Assembly: GCF_030756675.1 (NCBI RefSeq)
Contig: NZ_JAVBXD010000025.1
Span: forward strand, 1 to 64,000
Length of the DNA stretch: 64,000 bases
Direction: 5' to 3'
DNA from: Bacillus multifaciens
Lineage (GTDB): Bacteria; Bacillota; Bacilli; Bacillales; Bacillaceae_G
Shown here: positions 10,653-23,042 of the stretch, piece after piece
How the letters are laid out: each line of letters opens with the position of its first letter
Numbering within the stretch: the stretch's first letter is position 1
Made by a program: the position numbers and the translations under genes
The notes under the pieces: generated by a model
Seen by the model: the letters and a program-made list of their open reading frames with translations, nothing else
Databases searched by the model: none
What the model was told of the DNA's origin: nothing

Positions 10653-11227
10653 GCCGATTAGCAATTTTTGCTTCGGGAAGCGGTTCTAATTTTCAAGCGA
10701 TTGTGGATGCTGTAGAAGCTGGGAGATTAGATGCACAGCTTAGTTTGCTTGTATGCGATCAGCCAGACGCACGTGTTGTAAATCGTGCAAATGATCATCG
10801 TGTTCCTTGCTTTTCCTTTTCAGCGAAAGCGTATGAATCAAAGGAAGCATTCGAACAAGAAATAGTAACGAAATTGCAAGAATACGAGATTGATTGGATT
10901 ATTTTAGCGGGGTATATGCGCTTAATTGGTCCGACATTGCTAACTGCTTATGGAGGGAGAATCGTTAACATTCATCCTTCACTATTGCCAAGCTTTCCTG
11001 GAAAAGATGCAGTTGGACAAGCAATTGAAGCTGGTGTGAAAGTAACAGGTGTAACAATCCATTACGTTGATGCAGGGATGGACACTGGGCCAATTATCGC
11101 ACAAGAAGCAGTAACAGTTTCTGAAGATGATACACGAGAAAGTTTACAAAAGAAAATTCAACTTGTCGAACATAGATTGTACGTGGATACGGTGAAATCT
11201 TTATTACATTCTGAAGTAAGGTCATAA
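10649..11227 (+). CDS. purN: Phosphoribosylglycinamide formyltransferase PurN
   Basis: PurN transfers a formyl group from 10-formyltetrahydrofolate to GAR. The N-terminal phosphate-binding loop [11 protein letters not shown] and the catalytic Asn-His-Asp set are visible: [12 protein letters not shown] carries Asn and His, and DAGMDTGPI carries Asp. The length of 192 residues is normal. It overlaps the purM stop by four bases. No ATP-dependent formate-using PurT is seen in the window. Confidence 0.96.
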   Translation: MSRLAIFASGSGSNFQAIVDAVEAGRLDAQLSLLVCDQPDARVVNRANDHRVPCFSFSAKAYESKEAFEQEIVTKLQEYEIDWIILAGYMRLIGPTLLTAYGGRIVNIHPSLLPSFPGKDAVGQAIEAGVKVTGVTIHYVDAGMDTGPIIAQEAVTVSEDDTRESLQKKIQLVEHRLYVDTVKSLLHSEVRS

Positions 11228-11263
11228 GAGCAGCCATTTAATACAACTAGGGGTGGGGAATAA

Positions 11264-12799
11264 ATGAAAAAGCGTGCATTAGTAAGTGTTTCAAATAAAG
11301 CTGGAGTTGTAGAATTTGTAAAAGGATTACTTGAGCAAGGTATTGAGGTTATTTCAACAGGCGGGACGAAAAAATTACTAGAAGAAAACGGCTTACAAGT
11401 AATTGGTATTTCTGAAGTAACTGGTTTTCCAGAAATTATGGACGGTCGTGTGAAAACATTACATCCAAACATTCATGGTGGACTTCTTGCTGTACGTGAT
11501 AATGAAACGCATGTAGCGCAGATGAATGAATTAGGCATTCAGCCAATCGACTTTGTTGTTGTAAACTTATATCCATTTAAAGAAACAATTGCAAAGCCAG
11601 ATGTGACATTTGCTGATGCAATTGAAAATATTGATATTGGCGGCCCAACGATGATTCGTTCTGCTGCGAAAAACCATGAGTTTGTAACAGTTATCGTTGA
11701 TCCAACAGACTACGATGTTGTATTAGGAGAACTAAAAGGAAGCGGAGACGTTTCAAAAGAAACAAAACGTAAATTAGCAGCAAAAGTATTCCGTCATACA
11801 GCGGCATATGATGCATTAATCTCAAACTATTTAACAGAACAAACAGGAGAAGAAAGTCCTGAAACGTTAACTGTTACGTTTGAGAAAAAACAAGACTTAC
11901 GTTACGGTGAAAACCCACATCAAAAAGCAACATTTTATAAAGCACCGTTTGCAGCAGCTTCTTCTGTTGCTTATGCAAAACAATTACATGGAAAAGAATT
12001 ATCTTATAATAACATCAATGATACAGATGCAGCGCTTAGCATCGTGAAAGAATTTACAGAGCCGGCAGTTGTAGCGGTAAAACATATGAATCCGTGCGGC
12101 GTTGGTGTTGGAGCTGATATTCATGAAGCATATACACGTGCTTACGAAGCAGATCCAGTATCAATTTTTGGCGGCATTATTGCAGCAAACCGTGAAATTG
12201 ACAAAGCTACCGCAGAAAAACTGCATGAGATTTTCTTAGAAATCATTATTGCACCTTCTTTCTCAAAGGAAGCTCTAGAAGTCTTACAAAGTAAGAAAAA
12301 CTTACGTTTGTTAACAGTGGATATCGCTAAAGCAGAAGCAGCAAGTAAAAAACTAACGTCAGTACAAGGTGGTTTACTTGTACAAGAAGAGGATACATTG
12401 TCATTAGATGAAGGTACAGTAACAATTCCAACAAAACGTGAACCAACAGAGCAAGAGTGGAACGATTTGAAATTAGCATGGAAAGTTGTGAAACACGTAA
12501 AATCTAATGCGATTGTTTTAGCGAAAGATAATATGACGATCGGTGTTGGTGCAGGGCAAATGAACCGCGTTGGCTCAGCGAAAATTGCCATTACACAAGC
12601 GGGTGAGAAAGCACAGGGTAGCGCACTTGCATCTGATGCCTTCTTCCCAATGCCAGATACAGTAGAAGAAGCAGCTAAAGCCGGCATTACAGCAATCATT
12701 CAACCAGGCGGATCTATTCGTGATGAAGAATCCATTCAAAAAGCGGACGAGTATGGCATCACGATGGTGTTCACTGGCGTCCGTCATTTCAAACATTAA
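11264..12799 (+). CDS. purH: Bifunctional AICAR transformylase/IMP cyclohydrolase PurH
   Basis: PurH carries out the last two steps to IMP: formylation of AICAR and ring closure. The N-terminal MGS-like domain (about residues 1-195, with STGGTKKLL and [10 protein letters not shown]) is the cyclohydrolase. The remainder is the transformylase, with the Lys-His pair in AVKHMNPCG. The length of 511 residues is typical. AGGGGTGGGG precedes the ATG. A strong hairpin follows, so part of the transcript may end here before purD. Confidence 0.97.
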   Translation: MKKRALVSVSNKAGVVEFVKGLLEQGIEVISTGGTKKLLEENGLQVIGISEVTGFPEIMDGRVKTLHPNIHGGLLAVRDNETHVAQMNELGIQPIDFVVVNLYPFKETIAKPDVTFADAIENIDIGGPTMIRSAAKNHEFVTVIVDPTDYDVVLGELKGSGDVSKETKRKLAAKVFRHTAAYDALISNYLTEQTGEESPETLTVTFEKKQDLRYGENPHQKATFYKAPFAAASSVAYAKQLHGKELSYNNINDTDAALSIVKEFTEPAVVAVKHMNPCGVGVGADIHEAYTRAYEADPVSIFGGIIAANREIDKATAEKLHEIFLEIIIAPSFSKEALEVLQSKKNLRLLTVDIAKAEAASKKLTSVQGGLLVQEEDTLSLDEGTVTIPTKREPTEQEWNDLKLAWKVVKHVKSNAIVLAKDNMTIGVGAGQMNRVGSAKIAITQAGEKAQGSALASDAFFPMPDTVEEAAKAGITAIIQPGGSIRDEESIQKADEYGITMVFTGVRHFKH

Positions 12800-12813
12800 T
12801 TGAGGAACAAAGG

Positions 12814-12850
12814 AGATGACCAAAAGTCCACTTTTGGGTCATCTTCTTCT
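12814..12850 (+). terminator. Terminator-like hairpin between purH and purD
   Basis: A 14-bp stem (AGATGACC-AAAAGT with ACTTTT-GGGTCATCT, one bulged G) is followed by TCTTCTACTTTT. It may end a fraction of transcripts, leaving purD under reduced read-through or its own start. Confidence 0.65.
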
Positions 12851-12870
12851 ACTTTTGAATATGATCTAGC

Positions 12871-13003
12871 TTGCGTGTCGAACATCGTCGAAGGGTCTTT
12901 AAATCGTGTCGAAGCGCCGATATATGTTAAAGAACGGTCGATATATTGTGAAAGTCGCCGATAAATGCACCATTTCCGCCGATATATCGCGAAGGGACTG
13001 GGT
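12871..13003 (+). repeat. CGCCGATATA-type intergenic repeat
   Basis: This unit carries repeated CGCCGATATAT or close variants (about 12916, 12937, 12956, 12978), preceded by GTGTCGAA segments. The same order of blocks occurs in inverse orientation at 25649-25754, so this is a dispersed repeat family. It lies between purH and purD and has no coding potential. Confidence 0.7.
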
Positions 13004-13027
13004 TTTAACTTGAATAATGGAGGATGA

Positions 13028-14293
<1,266 letters not shown>

Positions 14294-14310
14294 ATACTGG
14301 CGATGATGTA

Positions 14311-14352
14311 AGGCCTCAAAGTGAAAGTACATTTCGCTTTGGGGTCTTATTT
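14311..14352 (+). terminator. pur operon terminator
   Basis: A 13-bp stem (CCTCAAAGTGAAA with TTTCGCTTTGGGG, G-U pairs allowed) is followed by TCTTATTTAATTTT. Confidence 0.85.
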
Positions 14353-14592
14353 AATTTTGCAAGTGCGTTTAGTGAAAACAAAGAACAATCTGAGAAGGAA
14401 ATGGAGTAAATGATGACGACAACTCTTGTTAAGAACTTGTCTGATAAAGATGCGGTAATGGCGACCCGTGAAGTTACGCTGAACTTAAAGAAAGACAAGG
14501 ACGGTAACTATAAAATTGTTTCTGATGAAAACTTACAGGAAGCATTGCTTGCAAACTCAAAATCAATAGATAAAATGTTTGGCAATAAATAA
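14353..14592 (+). pseudogene. C-terminal remnant of a lipoprotein-like gene (possibly DUF5105)
   Basis: A frame running from the purD terminator reads NFASAFSENKEQSEKEME, meets TAA at 14407, and continues from ATG 14410 as a 60-residue ORF with KNLSDKDAVMATREVTLNLKKD-like content and a DGNYKIVSDENLQEALLAN tail. The sense of the sequence is continuous across the stop, so I read it as the 3' end of a decayed gene rather than a complete small gene. The tail resembles, from memory, the end of DUF5105 secreted lipoproteins of Bacillus; this is unconfirmed. If translated, the piece from 14410 would make a 60-residue peptide. Confidence 0.5.
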
Positions 14593-14611
14593 TTGCGGTA
14601 CATATAAAAGG

Positions 14612-14652
14612 AAAAAGAGTCCTATTCATTAAAAAGTTAGGACTCTTTTTTT
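14612..14652. terminator. Bidirectional terminator
   Basis: AAAAAGAGTCCTA and TAGGACTCTTTTTTT form a long stem with T runs in both directions. It overlaps the last codons of the minus-strand small protein and can serve both sides. Confidence 0.85.
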
Positions 14653-14795
14653 ATCTTACCCTTTTGCTTTGCCATCTCGCGAAGTAAATATTCAATATGA
14701 GCATTTACACTTCGAAATTCGTCGTTTGCCCATTTTTCAATAACTGCGTACAATTCGGGATCGATTCGTAATGGGAAGCTTTTCTTTTTAGCCAT
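14637..14795 (-). CDS. Small ribbon-helix-helix (Arc-type) DNA-binding protein
   Basis: The 52-residue product begins [22 protein letters not shown]. An FPLRIDPEL beta strand followed by two helices ([11 protein letters not shown] and [16 protein letters not shown]) is the pattern of Arc/MetJ-type ribbon-helix-helix repressors. The start lies 15 bases after the stop of the SPFH gene on the same strand, and the stop lies inside the terminator hairpin. SPFH plus Arc-like gene pairs are common in bacteria. Autoregulation through the palindrome at 15670-15703 is my inference. Confidence 0.82.
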   Translation of the reverse strand: MAKKKSFPLRIDPELYAVIEKWANDEFRSVNAHIEYLLREMAKQKGKIKKES

Positions 14796-14810
14796 GATTA
14801 CCTACAACCT

Positions 14811-15656
14811 TTAGTAGAGACTTCCTGTATTAATAACGGGTTGTGCTCCTTTATCTGAGACGATGGCAACTAATAAGTTATTAACCATATTTGCTTTTCT
14901 TTCGTCATCTAGATCAAGTATACCCTCTTCATCGAGTTTTTGAATAGAATCTTTCGCCATTTGTACAGCACCTTCTACAATTTCTTTTCTTGCAGCTAAT
15001 ACTGCTTTTGCTTGTTGACGCTGAAGCATTGCATGGGCAATTTCAGTTGCGTAAGCTAAGTGCGTTAAACGAGTTTCGATTACTTCTACGCCTGCAATTT
15101 CTAAACGTGCTTCTAATTCGCGTTTTAATTCTTCGGAAATTTCTTCTGAGTTTCCGCGCAGTGTAATACTGTTTTCATCTTGGAAATTATCATATGCATA
15201 TTTCGTTGCCACGTGGCGAATTGCTGTTTCACTTTGAATTTCCACGAAAGCATCATAATGCTCAACACCGAAGATTGCTTTTGCTGAGTCGACAACTTTA
15301 TAAACAACAACAGCTGCAATTTCAATTGGATTCCCCTCGACATCGTTTACCTTTAATTTTTTACTATTAAAGTTTTCAACACGTAGTGAAACGGTTTGAC
15401 GAAATGCAAATGGAACTGTTAAAAATAGGCCATTTTCACGAATGGTTCCTAAATAGTTACCGAAAAATGTAATCACTTTTGCTTGGTTTGGCTGTACCAT
15501 GCCAATGCCGCTTACAAGGATTGCTGCTAATAAAAAAGAAGGAATACCAATAGCAAATAGTTCATTAATAAGGCTTACTAAACCAACTCCAATTAAAACT
15601 AAAACTGCAAGCAGTCCTAAAAATCCATTTACATGAAATACTTGTTTTTCTTTCAT
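14811..15656 (-). CDS. SPFH/Band-7 domain membrane protein
   Basis: This 281-residue protein has two hydrophobic N-terminal segments (about residues 10-30 and 38-52), then a prohibitin-like SPFH domain starting at QPNQAKVITFFGNYLGT, and a helical C-terminal tail with RQQAKAVLAARKEIVEGA. Such proteins form large membrane-bound rings or scaffolds; the exact job is unknown. AAGGAGGCGAGATC precedes the ATG. It is first in a two-gene unit with the ribbon-helix-helix protein. The promoter region carries a long palindrome. Confidence 0.88.
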   Translation of the reverse strand: MKEKQVFHVNGFLGLLAVLVLIGVGLVSLINELFAIGIPSFLLAAILVSGIGMVQPNQAKVITFFGNYLGTIRENGLFLTVPFAFRQTVSLRVENFNSKKLKVNDVEGNPIEIAAVVVYKVVDSAKAIFGVEHYDAFVEIQSETAIRHVATKYAYDNFQDENSITLRGNSEEISEELKRELEARLEIAGVEVIETRLTHLAYATEIAHAMLQRQQAKAVLAARKEIVEGAVQMAKDSIQKLDEEGILDLDDERKANMVNNLLVAIVSDKGAQPVINTGSLY

Positions 15657-15669
15657 GATCTCGCCTCCT

Positions 15670-15711
15670 TTTGATATAAAAATGATATCACTTTTATATC
15701 AAAGATGACAA
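15670..15711 (-). promoter_or_regulatory. Promoter with overlapping palindromic operator (SPFH unit)
   Basis: On the minus strand, -35 TTGTCA (plus 15706-15711) and -10 TATCAT (plus 15682-15687) are 18 bp apart. A perfect inverted repeat with 12-bp arms, TTTGATATAAAA and TTTTATATCAAA (15670-15681 and 15692-15703), around a 10-bp centre containing TGATATCA, covers the spacer and -10. This is a classic repressor site position; the ribbon-helix-helix product is the obvious candidate. Confidence 0.65.
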
Positions 15712-15741
15712 TAGGTTTCTGTTATAATTTTTAGAAAAAAC

Positions 15742-16010
15742 GTAACTACTCAGCTATACCTTTTAGAAATTTAGAAAAGGGTATGATTCTAGTGAAGATG
15801 TGTCTCTCTATTACTTATAAATTCATTTTTTTGCATGTAGACTGCTGTCATGCAAACAGGGTAGGAGCCTGTACTTATTGTCTACTTTTGTTTTCAAACC
15901 TTGCACGTGGCAGGAAAAGGTCCTGATCGCTCCTATGCATCGCCAGTTCCTCTCGCCCATTTAAAAAAATGCTTTTCTGCCTTTTTTTCATAAAGTAACT
16001 GAGTAGTTAC
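15742..16010 (-). mobile_element. MITE-like element with IS66-type ends (copy 1)
   Basis: The element is 269 bp, bounded by perfect 12-bp inverted repeats GTAACTACTCAG and CTGAGTAGTTAC. The flanks are GAAAAAAC (15734-15741) and GAAAAAAT (16011-16018), a 7/8 match that fits an 8-bp target duplication. It is nearly identical over its length to 57562-57829 in the other orientation. Its middle is a long bcr1-like sequence. GTAA ends and 8-bp duplications are known features of the IS66 family; no transposase is encoded. The remaining gap to 16137 holds only a terminator. Confidence 0.75.
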
Positions 16011-16071
16011 GAAAAAATAAAATTTCAGTAAATAGAACATTAGTTCTTGTTTGTGATAAAATAAAATAAAA

Positions 16072-16112
16072 GAAAACTTAGCCGCCCACTGCAGCGACTA
16101 AGTTTCTTTGAG
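16072..16112 (-). terminator. Terminator of the DUF2892 gene
   Basis: Read on the minus strand, ACTTAGTCGC and GCGGCTAAGT form a stem followed by TTTTCTTTTATTTTATTTTATC. Confidence 0.75.
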
Positions 16113-16137
16113 AGCATCTTGCATGTTGACAAATGAT

Positions 16138-16521
16138 TCAAAGCGGTTTGGATAGAAGAGCCTTTTCGAGTTCAGACTCAATTTCCTTATCAGAAGCATC
16201 ATAACTTCCATGACTTGTCTTTTCGTCTTTATGAGAAGTAGGAGGTGCTTCTTGTTTATTAGACTGTCCATTCTTCATAAAATCCATGCCTGGCATTTTT
16301 AAATCTGGCATGTTCATATATTTACTAAGTTTGCATGCTTCGACAATAGGACAGAAACGAATGATGCCCTCTGCGATTCTCATTGCTCCGACCCAAAGCA
16401 TAATCTTCGACCAAGTACACCATGGTTTTCTTACAAGCTTTGCAGTGCTGCAGCTAAGTAGTACAAAACCAAGTGTAATACGAATAAGAGCATTGATTGT
16501 GCCGATGTTTTGCTTGCTCAA
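16138..16521 (-). CDS. DUF2892 (YgaP-like) membrane protein
   Basis: The product of 127 residues starts SKQNIGTINALIRITLGF and continues with KPWCTWSKIMLWVGAMRIAEGIIRFCPIVEACK. This is the two-helix DUF2892 pattern also found at the C terminus of rhodanese-like YgaP. Two membrane segments are expected at about 10-27 and 38-58, followed by a charged, soluble tail rich in Lys, Glu and Ser. I prefer the TTG at 16521 because AAGGAG lies eight bases upstream; a GTG at 16530 is too close to that site. Function is unknown. Confidence 0.8.
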   Translation of the reverse strand: MSKQNIGTINALIRITLGFVLLSCSTAKLVRKPWCTWSKIMLWVGAMRIAEGIIRFCPIVEACKLSKYMNMPDLKMPGMDFMKNGQSNKQEAPPTSHKDEKTSHGSYDASDKEIESELEKALLSKPL

Positions 16522-16716
16522 GACATTCACTCCTTTTCATCAGCTTTGAAATAGGTTTATCCATTTCAAGAGTTATTGTTCCTTGCATGCTTTTTCTGTA
16601 TACAATCCAACATTTGACGTAGAAAAAGATGTTGGATGGGACGTGTGTCAGCAGCTTATTTTTTGTTATAATGAAAGAATGTGTAAAGACGATTAGAGAA
16701 AAGAAAGGGTGTTTTC

Positions 16717-17406
16717 ATGTACGATATTTCACAGTGGAAACATGTATTTAAGCTTGATCCAAATAAGGAGTTAAGCGATGAACATTTAGAGCTTATTTGT
16801 GAATCGGGAACGGACGCTGTTATTGTTGGCGGAAGTGACGGAATTACAATTGATAATGTATTACACATGCTAGTAAGCATTCGTAGATATGCGGTTCCTT
16901 GTGTATTAGAAGTTTCAACGCTGGATTCGATTACACCAGGATTCGATTTTTATTACATCCCAAGTGTATTAAACAGTCAAAAGGTAGACTGGGTAACAGG
17001 TCTTCATCATGCGGCATTGAAAGAATATGGAGATATTATGAACTGGGATGAAATTTTCATGCAAGGATATTGTGTGTTAAATCCAGAAGCGAAAGTAGCA
17101 AAGTTAGCGGAAGCAAATTGTGAACTATCAGAAGATGATGTGATTGCATATGCACGTATGGCAGATAAACTTCTCCATTTACCAATTTTCTATTTAGAAT
17201 ACAGCGGCACGTATGGAGATGCGGAACTTGTAAGAAAAGTGAAAGCTGAGCTGCAGAGTGCAACATTATATTATGGTGGCGGGATTGCAAATGCAGACCA
17301 AGCGAAAGAAATGGCACAATATGCAGATACAGTTGTCGTTGGAAATTTAATTTATGAAGATATAAAGAAAGCTTTAGCAACAGTACAAGCTGTAAAAGGA
17401 AAGTAG
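16717..17406 (+). CDS. pcrB: Heptaprenylglyceryl phosphate synthase PcrB
   Basis: PcrB transfers a heptaprenyl chain from heptaprenyl diphosphate to sn-glycerol-1-phosphate, giving an archaeal-type ether lipid precursor in Bacillus. The TIM-barrel phosphate-binding segments VGGSDGIT, LEYSGTYGD and YYGGGI are visible, and 229 residues is the usual size. GAAAGGGTG lies 7-15 bases before the ATG. It heads the pcrB-pcrA-ligA-camS order that is conserved in Bacillus; pcrA begins just after its stop. Confidence 0.96.
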   Translation: MYDISQWKHVFKLDPNKELSDEHLELICESGTDAVIVGGSDGITIDNVLHMLVSIRRYAVPCVLEVSTLDSITPGFDFYYIPSVLNSQKVDWVTGLHHAALKEYGDIMNWDEIFMQGYCVLNPEAKVAKLAEANCELSEDDVIAYARMADKLLHLPIFYLEYSGTYGDAELVRKVKAELQSATLYYGGGIANADQAKEMAQYADTVVVGNLIYEDIKKALATVQAVKGK

Positions 17407-17418
17407 GTGGCCGAATAC

Positions 17419-19647
17419 ATGAGTATAACAGAAAAATTATTAACAGGATTAAATCCGCAGCAACAAAAGGCTGTCCAATCAACGTCTGGACCATTGTTAC
17501 TTATGGCGGGAGCAGGTAGTGGTAAGACGCGTGTGTTAACGCACCGCATTGCTTATTTACTTGGCGAAAAAGGTGTTGCACCGTGGAATGTACTTGCGAT
17601 TACGTTTACAAATAAAGCGGCGCGTGAAATGCGTGAGCGTATTGATAAACTTGTTGGTCCAGAAGCAGAGGATATTTGGATTTCAACATTCCACTCTATG
17701 TGTGTGCGCATTTTACGACGAGATATTGATCGCATTGGTATTAATCGTAACTTTACAATTTTAGATGCAAGTGATCAATTAACAGTTGTGAAAAAAATTA
17801 TGAAAGAGCGCAATATTGATCCGAAGAAATTTGAACCGCGTTCTATTCTTGCGGGAATTAGCAATGCGAAAAATGAATTGTTATCTTCAGAAAAATATGC
17901 GAAAAAAATTACAATTGCAGATCCATACGAAAAGTTGACGAGCGATGTGTATACAGAATACCAAAAGCGTCTTCTTAAAAATAGTGCACTTGATTTTGAT
18001 GATTTAATTATGACGACGATTCAATTATTTGAGCGGGTACCAGAAGTACTGGAGTTTTATCAACGTAAATTCCAATATATTCATGTTGATGAGTATCAGG
18101 ATACGAACCGTGCTCAGTATATTCTTGTTAATCAATTGGCAGCGCGCTTTAAAAATCTTTGTGTAGTTGGTGACTCAGATCAGTCGATTTATCGCTGGCG
18201 CGGAGCCGATATTTCGAACATCTTGTCATTTGAAAAAGATTATAACAATGCACAAGTTATTTTATTAGAACAAAACTATCGCTCAACGCAAAGTATTTTA
18301 AATGCAGCAAATGCGGTTATTGAAAATAATACAAATCGTAAACCGAAAAAGTTATGGACGGATAATCAAGTAGGAAGTAAAATTTCGTATTACCGCGCTG
18401 CAACTGAAAAAGATGAAGCATATTTTGTTGCGAAAAAGATTCGTGATGAAATTCAAATGGGAAATCGAAAGTATACAGACTTTGCAGTATTGTATCGTAC
18501 GAACGCCCAGTCCCGTATGGTCGAGGAGATTTTCTTAAAATCAAATATTCCATACAAAATTGTTGGCGGCATTAAGTTCTATGACCGTAAAGAGATTAAA
18601 GATATGTTGGCGTATTTGCGTTTAATTGCAAACCCGGATGATGAAATTAGCTTTGCGCGTATTATTAATGTGCCAAAACGTGGTGTTGGAGCAACATCTA
18701 TTGATAAGATAATTAATTATGGGGTGCAAAATGGTCTTTCATTGACAGCTGTATTAGATGAAATTGAGCATGTTGGTGTAAGTGCCAAAATTGCGAAGAC
18801 AGTAGCAGAATTTGCAAAGCAGCTTCATAATTGGGTAAACATGCAAGAATATTTATCTGTAACAGAACTTGTAGAAGAAGTGTTAGAAAAAACAGGTTAC
18901 CGTGATGCGCTGAAGAATGAACGTACGTTAGAATCAGAGGGGCGTTTGGAAAACTTAGATGAATTTTTATCTGTTACACAAACGTTTGAATCACAAAGTG
19001 AAGATAAGAGTCTTGTTGCGTTTTTAACCGACTTAGCACTTGTTGCTGATATTGATCGTGTAGATGAAGATCCAACTGCTGGTGAAGAAGTCATTTTAAT
19101 GACGATGCACTCTGCAAAAGGATTGGAATTCCCTGTCGTTTTCATTTTAGGATTAGAAGAAGGGATTTTCCCGCATACTCGTTCTTTAATGGAAGAAGAT
19201 GAAATGCAAGAAGAACGCCGCTTAGCATACGTTGGGATTACACGTGCAGAAGAAGAGCTGTACGTAACGAATGCCCAAATGCGAACGATATTTGGTAGAA
19301 CGAGCATGAATAAAGAATCTCGTTTCATCTCGGAAATTCCTGAGGAGCTTATTGAAACGCTTCATGAAGTAAAACCAAAGCGGGAAACTTTTGGTACAAA
19401 GTCTAAGCCTGCAACTACAACAACAGTTCGCTCTCGTTCAGCCTTTGTTCGTCCAGCTGCGAAAACAACAGGCGGTGAGCAAATTGGCTGGTCAGTTGGT
19501 GATAAAGCATCACATCAAAAGTGGGGGATTGGCACGGTAGTGAGTGTGAAAGGCGAAGGAGATGGGAAAGAATTAGACATCGCGTTCCCAAGTCCGATTG
19601 GCATTAAACGATTAATGGCTAAATTTGCGCCAGTGACGAAAGTGTAA
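17419..19647 (+). CDS. pcrA: ATP-dependent DNA helicase PcrA (UvrD/Rep family)
   Basis: PcrA is the essential 3'-5' superfamily 1 helicase of Gram-positives, used in repair, rolling-circle replication and clearing RecA filaments. Motifs run in order: QQKAV (Q motif), [14 protein letters not shown] (Walker A), HVDEYQDTN (Walker B), [25 protein letters not shown], and [13 protein letters not shown] near the end of the core. The C-terminal 100 residues are the RNA-polymerase-binding, Tudor-like tail. ATG at 17419 is preferred over GTG 17407 because AGGTGG is eight bases upstream; 742 residues result. Confidence 0.96.
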   Translation: MSITEKLLTGLNPQQQKAVQSTSGPLLLMAGAGSGKTRVLTHRIAYLLGEKGVAPWNVLAITFTNKAAREMRERIDKLVGPEAEDIWISTFHSMCVRILRRDIDRIGINRNFTILDASDQLTVVKKIMKERNIDPKKFEPRSILAGISNAKNELLSSEKYAKKITIADPYEKLTSDVYTEYQKRLLKNSALDFDDLIMTTIQLFERVPEVLEFYQRKFQYIHVDEYQDTNRAQYILVNQLAARFKNLCVVGDSDQSIYRWRGADISNILSFEKDYNNAQVILLEQNYRSTQSILNAANAVIENNTNRKPKKLWTDNQVGSKISYYRAATEKDEAYFVAKKIRDEIQMGNRKYTDFAVLYRTNAQSRMVEEIFLKSNIPYKIVGGIKFYDRKEIKDMLAYLRLIANPDDEISFARIINVPKRGVGATSIDKIINYGVQNGLSLTAVLDEIEHVGVSAKIAKTVAEFAKQLHNWVNMQEYLSVTELVEEVLEKTGYRDALKNERTLESEGRLENLDEFLSVTQTFESQSEDKSLVAFLTDLALVADIDRVDEDPTAGEEVILMTMHSAKGLEFPVVFILGLEEGIFPHTRSLMEEDEMQEERRLAYVGITRAEEELYVTNAQMRTIFGRTSMNKESRFISEIPEELIETLHEVKPKRETFGTKSKPATTTTVRSRSAFVRPAAKTTGGEQIGWSVGDKASHQKWGIGTVVSVKGEGDGKELDIAFPSPIGIKRLMAKFAPVTKV

Positions 19648-21672
<2,025 letters not shown>

Positions 21673-21688
21673 GAGGTGCAAAGTTACC

Positions 21689-22864
21689 ATGAAAAAAGTG
21701 ATATTAGCAGCGTTAAGCCTTGGATTACTTCTTAGTGGATGTGGTATGGGGCCAAAAAAAGAAGAAAAAATCGTAGAAAAAGGGAATTCGAAAGAGAAAT
21801 CAATTATTTCGAAATACTCGATTTCTGATGATTATTATAAAACGGCAGTTCCGTTTGAAAAAGGATCGGCACGAGGATTAGCTGTGAAAGGATTAAATAG
21901 CCGTTTAGATGTTGATGAATTTGAAACGGGATTAATGCGTATTGCGAAAGAATCATATAGTACGAAAGATTATATATTTCAGGGCGGAAAGTATTTAGAT
22001 AAAGATACGATACAAGCATTAATTGAGAGAAAACGTACACCCGAGAAGCAAAAAGATTTAGAAAAAGCGTTGAAGAAGAAATTGCCGAATGGTTTAAATC
22101 CAGAGCTACCACCAGGAGAACCGGAAACACTAGAAGCGAGAAATCAAAAGAGTCCAATGTATTTATCGCAAATTCTAGAACAAGATTACTTGAAAATAAA
22201 AGGTGAGAACCAAGCAGAATTAGGTGGAGTTGTTATCGGCCTTGCGATGAATTCTGTTCATTATTATACGGAGCAGCATGGTTATCCGCGTGAACAAAAA
22301 ATTGATGATAAAACATTGCTAGAAGAAGGGAAAAAAATGGCGCAAGAAATCTTACCACTTCTGCGCCAAAAAGATGAATTGAAAAATGTTCCAATTACGT
22401 TTGCAATCTATAGACAGGAAGCGAAATCTTCACTTGTCCCAGGCTCCTTTGTATCATATACAACAGTTGATAAAGGAAGCGATAAAGTAGATGATTGGAA
22501 AGCGTTGGACGAAAAGTATTATTTATTCCCTTCTAACGAAGCAGAAAAAGATTATCGTGACGATGCAACAAATGTAAAGAACTTCAATGCGAGCATAGCG
22601 AATTATTTTACGGGTGATTATACTGCGGTTGTAGGTAGAGGATTTTATAAAGACGGTCAATTAAAAGAATTGAAGCTTGAGATTCCAGTCCAGTTTAGTG
22701 GAAAGGCAGAGGTCATTGGATTTACACAATATGTAGCTGGGGCTGTTATGGATTTCCCTAATTATATTAAAGTGCAAGTTACAATTAAATCTGTAGACCG
22801 TACAGAAGCAATTATTATTCGCGACGTGAAACAAGATAAGCCGTTTGTTCAAATGTTAGATTAA
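21689..22864 (+). CDS. camS: CamS family sex-pheromone-type lipoprotein
   Basis: The 391-residue product has a lipoprotein signal peptide (MKKVILAALSLGLLLSGC) with the lipobox cysteine at residue 18. The family is named after the Enterococcus-active cAM373 pheromone of S. aureus, released from its signal peptide; whether this signal gives an active peptide is unknown. The mature domain reads as CamS throughout, with LEARNQKSPMYLSQILEQD in the middle. The ATG at 21689 follows AAGAGGTG. It is last in the pcrB-pcrA-ligA-camS unit and has a clear terminator. Confidence 0.92.
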   Translation: MKKVILAALSLGLLLSGCGMGPKKEEKIVEKGNSKEKSIISKYSISDDYYKTAVPFEKGSARGLAVKGLNSRLDVDEFETGLMRIAKESYSTKDYIFQGGKYLDKDTIQALIERKRTPEKQKDLEKALKKKLPNGLNPELPPGEPETLEARNQKSPMYLSQILEQDYLKIKGENQAELGGVVIGLAMNSVHYYTEQHGYPREQKIDDKTLLEEGKKMAQEILPLLRQKDELKNVPITFAIYRQEAKSSLVPGSFVSYTTVDKGSDKVDDWKALDEKYYLFPSNEAEKDYRDDATNVKNFNASIANYFTGDYTAVVGRGFYKDGQLKELKLEIPVQFSGKAEVIGFTQYVAGAVMDFPNYIKVQVTIKSVDRTEAIIIRDVKQDKPFVQMLD

Positions 22865-22865
22865 G

Positions 22866-22901
22866 AAAAGTCGTTCCTCTTTATGAGGAACGACTTTTTT
22901 G
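22866..22901 (+). terminator. Terminator after camS
   Basis: A 12-bp stem (AAGTCGTTCCTC with GAGGAACGACTT) and TTTTTTG follow the stop at once. Confidence 0.92.
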
Positions 22902-22956
22902 TACATAAATCCATTTGGATTATTAGTATATAAATTGCTGTTATTCAGACACTTTC

Positions 22957-23018
22957 GTATTGCACGTGGCGACCGCTTCTATGCAGGGCCAGATGCTCTC
23001 GCCCATCTAAATAAAAGA
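22957..23018 (-). repeat. Truncated bcr1-like repeat
   Basis: The segment GCACGTGGC, GACCGCTTCTATGC, GGCCAGATGCTCTCGCCCAT is the core of the bcr1-like repeat in reverse orientation. The AGGAAAAGGCCCT block present in other copies is missing between the first two parts, and both outer arms are lost. Confidence 0.65.
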
Positions 23019-23042
23019 AAATGATTTTTAAGTCGTTTTTAT

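Noticed and set aside
12142-12699. A 185-codon open frame on the minus strand inside purH
   Set aside because: Antisense shadow of purH; no start signals and no recognisable domain.
12871-13003. A CRISPR-like look from repeated CGCCGATATA
   Set aside because: The repeats are short and imperfect, spacing is irregular, and a second copy with the same block order exists elsewhere; no cas genes are present.
17407-17418. GTG start for pcrA at 17407
   Set aside because: The Shine-Dalgarno sequence AGGTGG overlaps this codon; it is correctly spaced for the ATG at 17419.
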